A stretch of DNA of 64,000 nucleotides, from the NCBI RefSeq assembly GCF_002949735.1, contig NZ_CP026681.1, forward strand, positions 3,224,001-3,288,000. Reading direction: 5' to 3'. This stretch comes from Nostoc sp. 'Peltigera membranacea cyanobiont' N6. Its GTDB lineage: Bacteria > Cyanobacteriota > Cyanobacteriia > Cyanobacteriales > Nostocaceae. This document shows, piece by piece, positions 45,123 through 53,769 of the stretch. Under the pieces are notes generated by a model. It was not told the DNA's origin and did not search any database. It saw nothing but the letters and a program-made list of their open reading frames with translations. How positions within the stretch are numbered: the stretch's first letter is position 1; each line of letters begins with the position of its first letter. Made by a program: the position numbers and the translations under genes.

Positions 45123-45644
45123 ATGCTCACAACAGCTAATTTTCTTCAGTACACCCAATGGTCAGGTATAGCTACCTTGGCATTCGCTGCCTTAACAGCT
45201 TTAGCTTTTATTCTCAAATGGGGCATCCGCTTTCGGCTGGTGGGTACAACTGGCTTTATGCTGGTGCTGACGGGTGGTTTATTTGCACTATCGATAGTCC
45301 CCTTAAGTCGGGCTGTGATTCCAGGAGCAGGTAAGTACACTCTAGTTTATGACAATGGCTCCACACAAGCAGTTATTACCACATCATCCCAAATTACACC
45401 CACACAATTAGAAGCAACTTTACGTCAAGCAGCTAGTAATTTATTTTCTTATGGTCGTTCAGGTACACGTGAAGACGACAACTTGACAGTTCGCGCCCGT
45501 ACCATTATCCACCCAGAACCAGGGATTTCTGTACCAGTTTACTTGGGTGAGGTGAAGCGATCGCTCGTTTCTCATCAAAATTCACCAGTCACAGTAGAAA
45601 TTTACACAGATAAATTAGCCCAATTGTCAAAACCTACTGCTTAA
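45123..45644 (+). CDS. Ycf51 family protein (DUF2518)
   Basis: The ATG at 45123 (MLTTANFLQYTQWSGIATL) is the natural start; the in-frame GTG 39 bases upstream is rejected. The 173-residue protein has two membrane helices (ATLAFAALTALAFILKWG, FRLVGTTGFMLVLTGGLFALSIVPL) and a soluble C-terminal domain. It matches Ycf51/DUF2518, an uncharacterised family found in cyanobacteria and some algal plastids. Its function is unknown. A GC-rich hairpin follows the stop. Confidence 0.75.
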   Translation: MLTTANFLQYTQWSGIATLAFAALTALAFILKWGIRFRLVGTTGFMLVLTGGLFALSIVPLSRAVIPGAGKYTLVYDNGSTQAVITTSSQITPTQLEATLRQAASNLFSYGRSGTREDDNLTVRARTIIHPEPGISVPVYLGEVKRSLVSHQNSPVTVEIYTDKLAQLSKPTA

Positions 45645-45656
45645 AAGGCACGCAAG

Positions 45657-45691
45657 GACGCGGAGAGAGTATTTGATAATTTCTCCGCGTC
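45657..45691. repeat. GC-rich hairpin of a dispersed repeat between convergent genes
   Basis: The stem GACGCGGAGA / TCTCCGCGTC encloses a 15-base loop. It resembles the GCGCAGAG-type dispersed repeats and lies between the stops of the Ycf51 and GH3 genes. There is no T-tract. Confidence 0.5.
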
Positions 45692-45794
45692 AACCCTCTT
45701 TATGTCTTCATCTCAAAGAACAAAAATTTTAATTTATCTCTACTTAATGTCAAGAGTTTAAATTTATTTTTGCTAATGCTTCGTTGTGAATTAG

Positions 45795-47309
45795 CTATTT
45801 CTGGGCAATTTCTAAGTTCAATTTCTGCAAAAGTTCATTGCTAATGGGTGATGTTGCCAGAATTGGATGTTTAATACCTCCCCAAATACTTCCAGTGCGG
45901 ATACGATGGGAAACTAATACTTCAGGAATTTTATTAGAGATTAAAACCTCTGGTGGTGCGAGTTGACCGATGGCTCGCGCTCTTTGGTAATGATATGATT
46001 CTGATAAAACCCGATCCAATTGTTCGGCAATAATTCCTGGGGTTTCTTTTGCCGAATCTAATAATAAAATATAGTGTGGGGGATCGGCAATCGGCATCAA
46101 ACTTTTAAAATTAGTTTCTTGCAAGTTCAACTTAATAAGAGCATTATTTACAAAATTTTCTTGCAACTTTTCGCCTACCAAATCGCTAACGGCTTGATGT
46201 CGTCCGATAAACTCTAAACAGGGAGTGTGGCGATAGTAATGAGTTACCCGGATGCGATCGCCAATCCGATAACGATACAATCCTCCTTTCTGCGATAAAA
46301 TAATCGTGTATTCCTTGCCAGTGCTGAGTTCGTGTAAACCATATAGGGAACCAGTATCATCCTCGAACTCGAAGAAAACTTCATCAATAACTGGCACACA
46401 TCCGCCAGCTACAATCAACGGAATCGTTATTGGGGCTTCCGTTGCTAGTAATCCTTTACCTTGAATTAATACACCAGGAAATTGCAAACGTAATCCCTGA
46501 GCTTGATCTGCTGCATTGGCACTATCCCAGCAGGAAATCAGCTTCAAATTTGGCCAGAGTTGCATCCAGGGAATATTACTTTCACTGAGGAGTTGCAGGC
46601 GATAATGTGAAATCCGGTTGTGTAATTCTGTTCGCAATAAATCCTGATTCTCTTGAATATATTTTAAATGTACTTGGAGAAAACTAGGACTCCAAATAGA
46701 AATAATTTCTAGTTTTTCAGCCTCTAATAATGCCAAAGCCAACTGATGTTTAAATAAGTTCACGTCATGCAGCCGATTAAGTTTATTTGGCATCACCAAC
46801 CAAGGACGTAAAAACCAACGCAACCAGCCATCTAAGTAATCTAAATCGTTCTGTAAACTTTGATTATCAGCTACATCTAATTGCGGCGAGATGCAAGCAT
46901 AAATCTTGCCTGTAGAAAATTTCGGGCCATGTACAATCAAATCATGCGCCCATACACAGAACATTTGATTAAACGATCGCCGCAAAGATTGAGTATAAGG
47001 AATCCATTTCACCGCCCCACTACTACCAGAGGTTTTTTCATAAAACAAAATGGGTTCTGGTGTGAGGGAAATTTGCTGAGATTTCTGATTTAACCAGGGT
47101 TGGAGTGCATCATAATCTACAATTGGTACGCGCTGCCAATCGTCTAGAGAATGAATCTCCAAAGTTTTACCATACTCACTTTTGATTAGGCGATCGCAAA
47201 TTTCCCTTTTTACAGATGTCTGCATTAACTCTGGGTTATCCAAAGCTCGATAAAATCGCCTTGCAGTTGGCGCGAGGATTTGCCCAAAAAGCTGAATAAT
47301 CGGACGCAT
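45795..47309 (-). CDS. GH3-like acyl-adenylating enzyme
   Basis: The 504-residue protein belongs to the GH3 group (auxin-responsive promoter family) of the ANL adenylating superfamily. The P-loop-like motif FYEKTSGSSGAVKWIPYT, the later GLLATEAPITIPL region and the YRYRIGDRIRVTHYYRHTPCLEFIGRH segment (ATP/adenylate binding) are clear. Plant GH3 enzymes conjugate amino acids to acyl acids through an acyl-adenylate; bacterial homologues are largely uncharacterised. It is the last gene of an operon: its ATG overlaps the upstream gene's stop codon by one base (TAATG). The substrates are unknown. Confidence 0.88.
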   Translation of the reverse strand: MRPIIQLFGQILAPTARRFYRALDNPELMQTSVKREICDRLIKSEYGKTLEIHSLDDWQRVPIVDYDALQPWLNQKSQQISLTPEPILFYEKTSGSSGAVKWIPYTQSLRRSFNQMFCVWAHDLIVHGPKFSTGKIYACISPQLDVADNQSLQNDLDYLDGWLRWFLRPWLVMPNKLNRLHDVNLFKHQLALALLEAEKLEIISIWSPSFLQVHLKYIQENQDLLRTELHNRISHYRLQLLSESNIPWMQLWPNLKLISCWDSANAADQAQGLRLQFPGVLIQGKGLLATEAPITIPLIVAGGCVPVIDEVFFEFEDDTGSLYGLHELSTGKEYTIILSQKGGLYRYRIGDRIRVTHYYRHTPCLEFIGRHQAVSDLVGEKLQENFVNNALIKLNLQETNFKSLMPIADPPHYILLLDSAKETPGIIAEQLDRVLSESYHYQRARAIGQLAPPEVLISNKIPEVLVSHRIRTGSIWGGIKHPILATSPISNELLQKLNLEIAQK

Positions 47310-47917
47310 TATTGCACCTTTTGATTAGGATAAAGCTTGGTGGCTGCTGGTAAATAAGAATCATCAGCAATGATTACACCAGGAGCAAGATTAGATCCGG
47401 CTCCCACAAAAACATTGCTGCCAATCTTGACTTTTTTGACATACAACATTAAATTTTGTTTGCGGGGTTTTATGATATGGCAATAGATACCGACATTATG
47501 CCCGACAACGACGCGATCGCCAATTTCTAATAAACTGCGATCGGCAATCTCTAAACCTGGTGTCCAATATACATCTCGCCCCACTTTAGCACCCCACAAT
47601 CGCAACCAACAGGAAAACACCCCTGGAATCAGTCGCAGCACTGCTTCCAACGCTGGAATAGCAATATAAATTACCTGGATTTGATGACTACCCCACCAGG
47701 GATTATATTCTTTACCTAGTAGATAACTAATACCCTCGCGCACAGGATAAACCCATTCATGCAAGCGGTAAACTAGCACTGGTAGCCCATAAATAGAAAG
47801 CAACACCGCCAGAATGCTGAAGATGTTGGGTGAATAAGCGAGGTAGATTATTGCTGCACCAGTTAGCAATAATATAAAGGTAGGGAAAAACGAAAGAATT
47901 TTGCTGATAACTGTCAT
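47309..47917 (-). CDS. Left-handed beta-helix (hexapeptide) acyltransferase
   Basis: This 202-residue protein has two N-terminal membrane helices (ILSFFPTFILLLTGAAIIYLAY, FSILAVLLSIYGLPVLVYRL) and then a left-handed beta-helix domain with hexapeptide repeats (SLLEIGDRVVVGHNVGIY, VKIGSNVFVGAGSNLAPGVIIADDS). Such enzymes transfer acetyl or other acyl groups from CoA or ACP. The membrane anchor is unusual for a typical serine or sugar acetyltransferase and suggests a lipid-linked substrate. It overlaps the upstream desaturase-like gene by four bases (ATGA) and the GH3 gene by one. Confidence 0.78.
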   Translation of the reverse strand: MTVISKILSFFPTFILLLTGAAIIYLAYSPNIFSILAVLLSIYGLPVLVYRLHEWVYPVREGISYLLGKEYNPWWGSHQIQVIYIAIPALEAVLRLIPGVFSCWLRLWGAKVGRDVYWTPGLEIADRSLLEIGDRVVVGHNVGIYCHIIKPRKQNLMLYVKKVKIGSNVFVGAGSNLAPGVIIADDSYLPAATKLYPNQKVQ

Positions 47918-48666
47918 GAAAATGGGAATAAAAGTTTTTGAAACAAGTTTAATGGGCTAGGAATTCCAATTATAGATGGCAACTTTTCGCTTTCATAATA
48001 TGTTCCATGTAACTTATCCCAAATTTTCAGATTAGCCCCATAGTTATAATTATGGATTTCGCGGCAATGATGCCAAGCATGATCCTGTGGTAAGATTAAC
48101 CAAAAAGATAAAAGTTGATATAGCCTGGTATTTGCAGGAATCATCAAGCGGCTATGTCGCCATAAATCTAAGGCAGAAGTTAGACTGACTCCAAGTAAAT
48201 AACCTGTAGGATCGGCTAACAGATATACAAATAAAGTGTGTATCCATAAATATATAATTAACAAGCTCGTCCAAATTGTGTTGCGAGAAGTTCCTAATAC
48301 ATCCATCTGAGTAACGGTATGATGGACTTGATGAACTTTCCACAACAATTTAGTATGTAATAAACGATGATTCCAATAATATAAATAATCAACCACAACA
48401 AAACTGATAATAAAAGCCGGAATTAATGATAATTTTAAATAGCCTTGTTGAATGGGTAGTAAATGTTGATAAAGCCAATAAACTAAAGTCGCTTGTAGCA
48501 AGGGAATCAAAATTCCTTGAATTGTTAACCCTGTACCATCGAGCAACCAATCTTCACGACTTTTAGCTTGAAGTTGATTCCGTCCAACCTGATTGATAAT
48601 AGTCCAACCAACTAATCCGAGAAAAGAGCCAAAAATTAGTAGTTGTGAAAAGTTTTGTATTTCCAC
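47914..48666 (-). CDS. Sterol desaturase/fatty-acid hydroxylase superfamily protein
   Basis: The 250-residue membrane protein has about four helices and the histidine clusters of the sterol desaturase/fatty-acid hydroxylase superfamily: HRLLH, HQVHH (in WKVHQVHHTVTQMD) and HAWHHCREIHNYN. This family uses a non-haem diiron centre to hydroxylate or desaturate lipids or carotenoids. The product is not deducible. It is the first gene of the operon, followed by a four-base overlap with the acyltransferase gene. Confidence 0.85.
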   Translation of the reverse strand: MEIQNFSQLLIFGSFLGLVGWTIINQVGRNQLQAKSREDWLLDGTGLTIQGILIPLLQATLVYWLYQHLLPIQQGYLKLSLIPAFIISFVVVDYLYYWNHRLLHTKLLWKVHQVHHTVTQMDVLGTSRNTIWTSLLIIYLWIHTLFVYLLADPTGYLLGVSLTSALDLWRHSRLMIPANTRLYQLLSFWLILPQDHAWHHCREIHNYNYGANLKIWDKLHGTYYESEKLPSIIGIPSPLNLFQKLLFPFS

Positions 48667-48927
48667 TTTTGATTGCTCACACTGATTTTAATTAATTACG
48701 AATTAATTTAATTTAGATTATAACTAACCTAATTCTACATATTAATAAATGCTAATTAATTATTATCACTGCATTTTCTCCCCTCTAGAAATCTTTTATC
48801 CTTTGACAGAGATAGTTTCAGCAAAAGCGAGTTTTAATCCCTATTGACCCCTGACAAATAGTACGTACAATTATACGTAATTACTGATTGATTTTATTAA
48901 ATCGGCTTGGCTGAAAACGCATAACCT

Positions 48928-49422
48928 ATGGCTCTCGGCAATTTTGGCAATATTTACTCAGATGAGCTAATTACTGCCACTGAGTTAAATCGGCAGCCTG
49001 GACGAGTTCTAGACAAGGCTTTAGAGCATCCAGTGACAATTACCCGTAACGATCAGTCTTTTGCGTTGTTGCGCCGGGAGGAAGTAACTTCTCTCGTCAA
49101 GGTAGCTACTCAAAGTAAAGCGGTTTTTGAAGCATTAACCGTAGCTTTTTCTCTATTATTAGGCAAAGAAATTGGCTTTGAACACCCTTATGGATGGTTG
49201 AGCGTGTTTGAGTCGGATGATCTGCAAGAGTTTATCAAGGAGCTAAGTGAGGCTTTTCGGTTGATAGATTCTTCAACTACAGCATGGGAGATAATTGACG
49301 CGCTTATCCATGAATGGCATGAAAGTGCAATTGCTTACTCTAGCCCCGAACTGGCAGCAGCTTTTAGTGCTGAAACTGATGAAGTCCCATTAACCAAACC
49401 ATCTGCCGGGAGTGCTGTGTGA
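48928..49422 (+). CDS. Phd/YefM-like antitoxin with C-terminal extension
   Basis: The 164-residue protein begins with a Phd/YefM-type segment (SDELITATELNRQPGRVLDKALEHPVTITRNDQSFALLRREEV), the usual fold for DNA binding and autorepression. A roughly 100-residue C-terminal extension follows, with two predicted helical segments, ending in an Ala/Glu-rich tail. It lies six bases before a RelE-like gene, as in many type II modules. The extension is longer than in most antitoxins and could be an additional domain. Confidence 0.65.
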   Translation: MALGNFGNIYSDELITATELNRQPGRVLDKALEHPVTITRNDQSFALLRREEVTSLVKVATQSKAVFEALTVAFSLLLGKEIGFEHPYGWLSVFESDDLQEFIKELSEAFRLIDSSTTAWEIIDALIHEWHESAIAYSSPELAAAFSAETDEVPLTKPSAGSAV

Positions 49423-49428
49423 GAGAGT

Positions 49429-49803
49429 ATGTCAGAGAACCAAGAAGAAAATCCCATAGTAGAAAATGTAGAGCCGCCAGAAGTTAAACTGACGGCTCCT
49501 GAATTATTTGAGATGGAAAGCACTTGGTTAGTGGTAGCCAAAAATCGTCGGGTGAATCGAGATTGGGAAGCTTTAATGCAGCGTCATCCAGAAAATACTC
49601 GACGCTGTTATGAGGATTTATGTACTGCACCAACCACTCGACAACCAGGGCGTGTTTTCCCTTTGAAGGGCAAACTCTACAAGGGGGCATGGGAATATGA
49701 AGTGACAAAAGGGGACAGAGTATTTTATGTTCCTGATGCTCAACAGTTGAAAGTCGTTGTTTACTATGCAGGGAAACATCCTTCCCCTGCACCTACACCG
49801 TAA
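49429..49803 (+). CDS. RelE/YoeB-like mRNA-interferase toxin
   Basis: This 124-residue protein has an acidic N-terminal 35-residue tail (ENPIVENVEPPEVKL) followed by a RelE-fold domain: WLVVAKNRRVNRDWEALMQRH, GRVFPLKGKLYKGAWEYEV and KGDRVFYVPDAQQLKVVVYYAGKHP. The final K-x-V-x-V-Y-Y-A-G-x-H strand and the arginines are typical of RelE/YoeB-type ribosome-dependent mRNA interferases. The acidic tail is unusual and may interact with the antitoxin. It follows the antitoxin gene by six bases on the same strand. Confidence 0.7.
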   Translation: MSENQEENPIVENVEPPEVKLTAPELFEMESTWLVVAKNRRVNRDWEALMQRHPENTRRCYEDLCTAPTTRQPGRVFPLKGKLYKGAWEYEVTKGDRVFYVPDAQQLKVVVYYAGKHPSPAPTP

Positions 49804-50014
49804 ACTTACTCAACACCCGTGTTCATACACAGCTAAGGGCATTCGTTCTTCTGATGCATCAACAAAAGCAGTGGAGCGAGGAATGGACGCAAAGACTGTT
49901 CCGGCGCTGGCTAGTTGTTCGGTGATGGCAGCTAAATAATGACTTACAATTGATACTAAACAATTTATTTTGATTGCAGATGTTTTTTTAATAATCGTCA
50001 AATAGCTTGCTGGT

Positions 50015-50042
50015 AATCTTTGTGAGATATCTCACAAAGATT
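50015..50042. promoter_or_regulatory. Perfect 28-bp palindrome
   Basis: AATCTTTGTGAGAT is followed directly by its exact reverse complement ATCTCACAAAGATT, with no loop. The symmetry without a T-tract suits a protein-binding site more than a terminator, although its position between the toxin gene and the convergent Rieske gene would allow either. Confidence 0.45.
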
Positions 50043-50110
50043 AATTCTCATGCAACTCATTATTAATTTAGTTAATAAAATTACCTTGTACTTAAATGTG
50101 GTTTTTAGCG

Positions 50111-50131
50111 TAGGCGCAACCCGCCGCAGGC
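50111..50131. repeat. 21-bp short dispersed repeat inside a HIP1 site
   Basis: Removing 50111-50131 joins GCG to ATCGCT and restores the HIP1 octamer. It is of the same type as those at 33696 and 40141. Confidence 0.6.
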
Positions 50132-50350
50132 ATCGCTTGTTTTTTACCCGATCTCACCAAACAAATCGCGTTGCTCGCCTTTCCACATACCGTGAAAAAT
50201 CAGTTATAAGGTGAGGGTTAGGGTGGGGTAAAAAAATATTTGATACATCAATCATGACTTTTCAAACATCCTCTTAGCGTAACGTTATCGAGTCTTCTCC
50301 CAAAGTGAGATGCTACGCGAACGAGCATCATTACAAATTACGAATTATTT

Positions 50351-51373
50351 TTAAACCCAAAATGTAACTTTTACTGATTGATTTGGCAATAAACGCGGAT
50401 CTTCTCCACGAGATATCGCTGCCATAATTGACTCGACAAATATATGAATTGTGTCCGCAGGCGTATTGTAAAATTGTGTGCCGTATTTAGCGATCGCTTC
50501 CCCCTGAATACCCAAAATTTCCACGTCTTGGCGGATAATGTGTTGAGCAGTCCACCGCACAAAGGGACGTGCTAACTTATTCCAAATACCATAGTTATAG
50601 GTGACATCCGTGTAAACCAGAGTTGAATTATCGGTTTCTGGAATAGATTGACTGGTAATGAACAAATGGCGATTATGTGCCATCTTATACTCTACAGAAG
50701 TAATATTTGGCATATAAAAGCGATCGCTATGTTTAATCTCTGCACCCTGCAAATTCAGAAAACGGCTGTACCATCCCAAATTACTGTTTTCGTTGCGATA
50801 CTCCACCAAAACCGAACCATTCCAGCGTTCAACAGTCATCTCTAACTTTTGTTGGCGGGAAGTACGGAAAACACCAGGATGAACAAAAGCCGTATGGGGA
50901 ATATCAATAAAGTTCTCCGCACAATTGGTAACATTATTAGCAAAACGGTTAATTACCCGTACCGTCTCCCATCCTGTTTGTCCGTAGTGAGGCATAGAAA
51001 AGGGTTCAAAATCAACGCTTGGGGTATCGGCTAACCGCACATAAACATAGCCATCCTGTTCTTTGGTAGCGTAACACTTGGCTCGACGCTGTGGGGAAGA
51101 TTTGAAATCATCTCCTTCGGCTGGAACAGCAATCACGTTTCCAACCCCGTCATATACCCAACCATGATAGGGACATTGTAAAGCACCGTTACAGATTTTA
51201 CCTGATGATAGACGGCTATTGCGGTGTAAACAGCGATCGCGCAAAGCTACGGCTTGTCCATCTTCACCGCGAAATATCGCTAACCATTCTCCTAAAACGG
51301 TGCGTGATAATACTTTGTTAGGTTGTAACTGTTCGCTGAGTGCGACAATATACCAGAAATCTGCAAATTGCAT
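50351..51373 (-). CDS. Rieske non-haem iron oxygenase (aromatic-ring-hydroxylating type)
   Basis: The 340-residue protein has an N-terminal Rieske [2Fe-2S] site (CLHRNSRL and CPYHGWVYD, C-x-H and C-x2-H) and a C-terminal mononuclear iron domain with the metal ligands DIPHTAFVH (D-x2-H-x4-H). It has the size of the alpha subunit of oxygenases that need a separate reductase and ferredoxin; a ferredoxin gene lies 4 kb away. Related cyanobacterial Rieske oxygenases act on chlorophyll catabolites, amines or steroid-like compounds, and the substrate cannot be named. It is on the same strand as, and 29 bases after, the DUF4435 gene. Confidence 0.85.
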   Translation of the reverse strand: MQFADFWYIVALSEQLQPNKVLSRTVLGEWLAIFRGEDGQAVALRDRCLHRNSRLSSGKICNGALQCPYHGWVYDGVGNVIAVPAEGDDFKSSPQRRAKCYATKEQDGYVYVRLADTPSVDFEPFSMPHYGQTGWETVRVINRFANNVTNCAENFIDIPHTAFVHPGVFRTSRQQKLEMTVERWNGSVLVEYRNENSNLGWYSRFLNLQGAEIKHSDRFYMPNITSVEYKMAHNRHLFITSQSIPETDNSTLVYTDVTYNYGIWNKLARPFVRWTAQHIIRQDVEILGIQGEAIAKYGTQFYNTPADTIHIFVESIMAAISRGEDPRLLPNQSVKVTFWV

Positions 51374-51402
51374 AGTGGGTGGTGGGGAGAATATTAAAAG
51401 AG

Positions 51403-52269
51403 TTATACGTCATTCCGCAAAACCCTAAATGGTGGATTGTTGGTTTCCCATAGGCGAATTTCCGAGTAAAGCTGAGTTTTGCAAAAGTAAGCTACTTCAT
51501 AAGCAAGCCGTAAATTGCGCTCAAGACTATTTGGTTCAACATCAGCAGCGTTGTTAGTTCCAATAACCTTGCGTAAACCAAGTGATAGGATTTCTACCAA
51601 ATCATGACCACAGCAGACTTGCCAACGATCGTGATTATTACTTTTCTCACTGTTTAACCGTTGTTGAATTTCTTCGTCTTTCAAGTAAAAAGCTTGGGAT
51701 TTATTCTTAACTTCTTGAATCAATTTTAATTCATTAAATTGCCAGCTTTTTTCATCAATAAACCTGCTAAATGTAATACCATCAAAAGTTAGATTCAATC
51801 CATCAGACTGAGAAATCCAGCGTAAATAACCAACTGAAATACCAACTGAAAGTAATACCTCTCTAATAGCTAGATTCAACTGGGAAATTTTATCTTCAGA
51901 AGCAAATTCAGCCACTACTTTTTCAAGAGTCGGTGACTGGATTAACATAGTCTCTAGATCATGAGTGTCAGTGAGGAGTAGATTAGGACTTTTGACTGGT
52001 GCATTTTGCAGACGATCAAAATCTGCATCAACAATTGCTAGAACTCCCTGAAAATTTGATGTTTCTAAAATTGCTAAAATCTCAATAGCACACTGCTTAC
52101 TGGATGGTTTTCCCGCAGTAATCTCTAAGTGACAAGCTAATTTATCAATAAATCTTTCATAAAAAACTTTATCAGAACTTCCTTCTACTAATAAGAAAGC
52201 TCCTGAATAAGTCTGTCTCAATTGTCGAATTTTGTTGGCAACACGGTCAACGGTCAGAAATTCTCTCAT
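51403..52269 (-). CDS. DUF4435 (TOPRIM-like) protein, AriB-like
   Basis: The 288-residue protein reads as DUF4435: AFLLVEGSSDKVFYERFID at the N-terminus (TOPRIM-like Glu), GVLAIVDADFDRL (D-x-D) and TDTHDLETMLI. In the PARIS anti-phage system, AriB is the DUF4435 effector activated by AriA. The overlap with the upstream ATPase gene is four bases (ATGA), which supports coupling. It may instead belong to a related but undefined ATPase-DUF4435 group. It is preceded by an insertion sequence on the far side of the ATPase gene. Confidence 0.75.
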   Translation of the reverse strand: MREFLTVDRVANKIRQLRQTYSGAFLLVEGSSDKVFYERFIDKLACHLEITAGKPSSKQCAIEILAILETSNFQGVLAIVDADFDRLQNAPVKSPNLLLTDTHDLETMLIQSPTLEKVVAEFASEDKISQLNLAIREVLLSVGISVGYLRWISQSDGLNLTFDGITFSRFIDEKSWQFNELKLIQEVKNKSQAFYLKDEEIQQRLNSEKSNNHDRWQVCCGHDLVEILSLGLRKVIGTNNAADVEPNSLERNLRLAYEVAYFCKTQLYSEIRLWETNNPPFRVLRNDV

Positions 52270-53612
52270 TTTCCTAGACCTTTCAATTCAACCGTTAAAT
52301 CCCAGCGATCTTGAATAATATCTGGTGAATGAGTAGCCAGAAGAATATCTAAATGAGCAAGCTTGGTGATTTCTTGCAAGTCCTTTAAAAATTGCACTTG
52401 CCAGCCTACATGAAGAGATAATTCAGGCTCATCAATCAAGACTAAGGAGTTAGGCTGAACTTTAAATAGTAGTTCATATAAAAGTACTAGCTCATGTTGT
52501 TCACCCGATGATAAATCAGTTGGTGATAGAGTTTTTGAATCAGATAATGAGGACTTGTAAAGTGTTGTAAACCTAAAGCCCTTTTCTTTGCTAAAATTTA
52601 TTTCTTTATAGGAAAATTTATTGTTAATAATTTTCTTCAATAAATTAATTTTAGTCGCTATTTCAGTAAAAACATCTAGCTTTTTTTCCACATCATCAAC
52701 ATATACTGATAAAGCATTTTTGGTACTTTCATCTATGTCTTGTGGTTGAATTTGAAACTCTGAATCTTCATCTTGATCTAAAAGACCTACTTCTATAAGA
52801 CGAGAACGAGTTTCTTCAAGTTCATTGAGTTGATTACGCAGTTCTTCCTCTGTTAAATCTGGTGATGACTGTTGTTTTACTACCCTCATGGGAAAAGTTC
52901 TATCAAGAGATTGAGATATTGTTCCATATTCCTTAAACTTATCTTGCATCAGCTTGGCAAGTTCATCAGAATATGCAGATACAGTTGACAACATCGAAGA
53001 TGTTCTATCATCTGATTTTGAACGGCGATTAGGAACGAAGTTCAATAAACGTTGCGACTCTATTAAGCGAACATTGATGTTGTTCTTTAATTTTCCTAGC
53101 CAATCAGGTTCTTTTTGTGATTTAAAATCTAAGGGCAACAAATTATTAAAACGTTCTAAAACTTCATCTAAAGAAAAAATTTCTTTAGTAGGAGTATAGA
53201 GCCATTTCCTAATTGCTATTCTTTCCAATCCTGGGATAAAATCATCTAAAATACTTATTGGAAAATTTTCCATGTCAGGTCGAAGCTTTGGCTCAAAATT
53301 CACTACATCTTCATTTGGCTTATGAAAAGTAAAAATAAAATTTTTATCTAGTTTTTTTGAATCATCAGCATTTTTTATGATTTCAACATTACTATCATCA
53401 TCAAATTCGACTCGAAACTTTCTGAAGGGAATAGTTCGCAACTCTGAGTATCGGGAGTTAAAAAATCCATTCAAAATTCTCAATATTGCTGTTTTTCCAA
53501 AACCGTTTGGGCCATGAATAACAGTGATTCTATCATCTATATTCAACGGAATTAGATGGTCAAAAATTCCAAATAAGCTGCTAACGGAAATTTGCTTAAT
53601 TCGCATAATCAT
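52266..53612 (-). CDS. ABC-type AAA ATPase, AriA-like partner of DUF4435
   Basis: The 448-residue protein is an AAA_15/AAA_21-type ATPase: RIKQISVSSLFGIFDHLIPL, Walker A HGPNGFGKTAILRIL, a long coiled-coil middle (about residues 180-330), the signature LSSGEQHELVLLYELLF, Walker B SLVLIDEPELSLH and H-loop THSPDII. This order is shared by AriA, OLD/RecF-like ATPases and SMC relatives. It starts at 53612 or two codons later (both ATG). The IS630-type element lies about 155 bases upstream and separates it from the ferredoxin gene of the oxygenase operon. Confidence 0.8.
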   Translation of the reverse strand: MIMRIKQISVSSLFGIFDHLIPLNIDDRITVIHGPNGFGKTAILRILNGFFNSRYSELRTIPFRKFRVEFDDDSNVEIIKNADDSKKLDKNFIFTFHKPNEDVVNFEPKLRPDMENFPISILDDFIPGLERIAIRKWLYTPTKEIFSLDEVLERFNNLLPLDFKSQKEPDWLGKLKNNINVRLIESQRLLNFVPNRRSKSDDRTSSMLSTVSAYSDELAKLMQDKFKEYGTISQSLDRTFPMRVVKQQSSPDLTEEELRNQLNELEETRSRLIEVGLLDQDEDSEFQIQPQDIDESTKNALSVYVDDVEKKLDVFTEIATKINLLKKIINNKFSYKEINFSKEKGFRFTTLYKSSLSDSKTLSPTDLSSGEQHELVLLYELLFKVQPNSLVLIDEPELSLHVGWQVQFLKDLQEITKLAHLDILLATHSPDIIQDRWDLTVELKGLGK

Positions 53613-53769
53613 TAAGTCCCATATTCATAGACTTTATAAATCCTATTTTAACTGCTCTAGCACGATTACAGCGCTTCCGGCTGTTATGCAATGTAGTTTT
53701 CTCCTTGACCCTCTCCTATCATTGCTTTCAGCTTTTAGAATGTACCTCATAGCTACCGTAAGTGCTGTA

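Larger units (their letters stand above)
49804..50350. other. Intergenic region with a perfect 28-bp palindrome and repeats
   Basis: The region holds a perfect palindrome (50015-50042), a 21-bp HIP1-site repeat (50111-50131) and a palindromic repeat GATGCTACGCGAACGAGCATC-like near 50310-50330. No coding sequence is supported. Confidence 0.6.
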
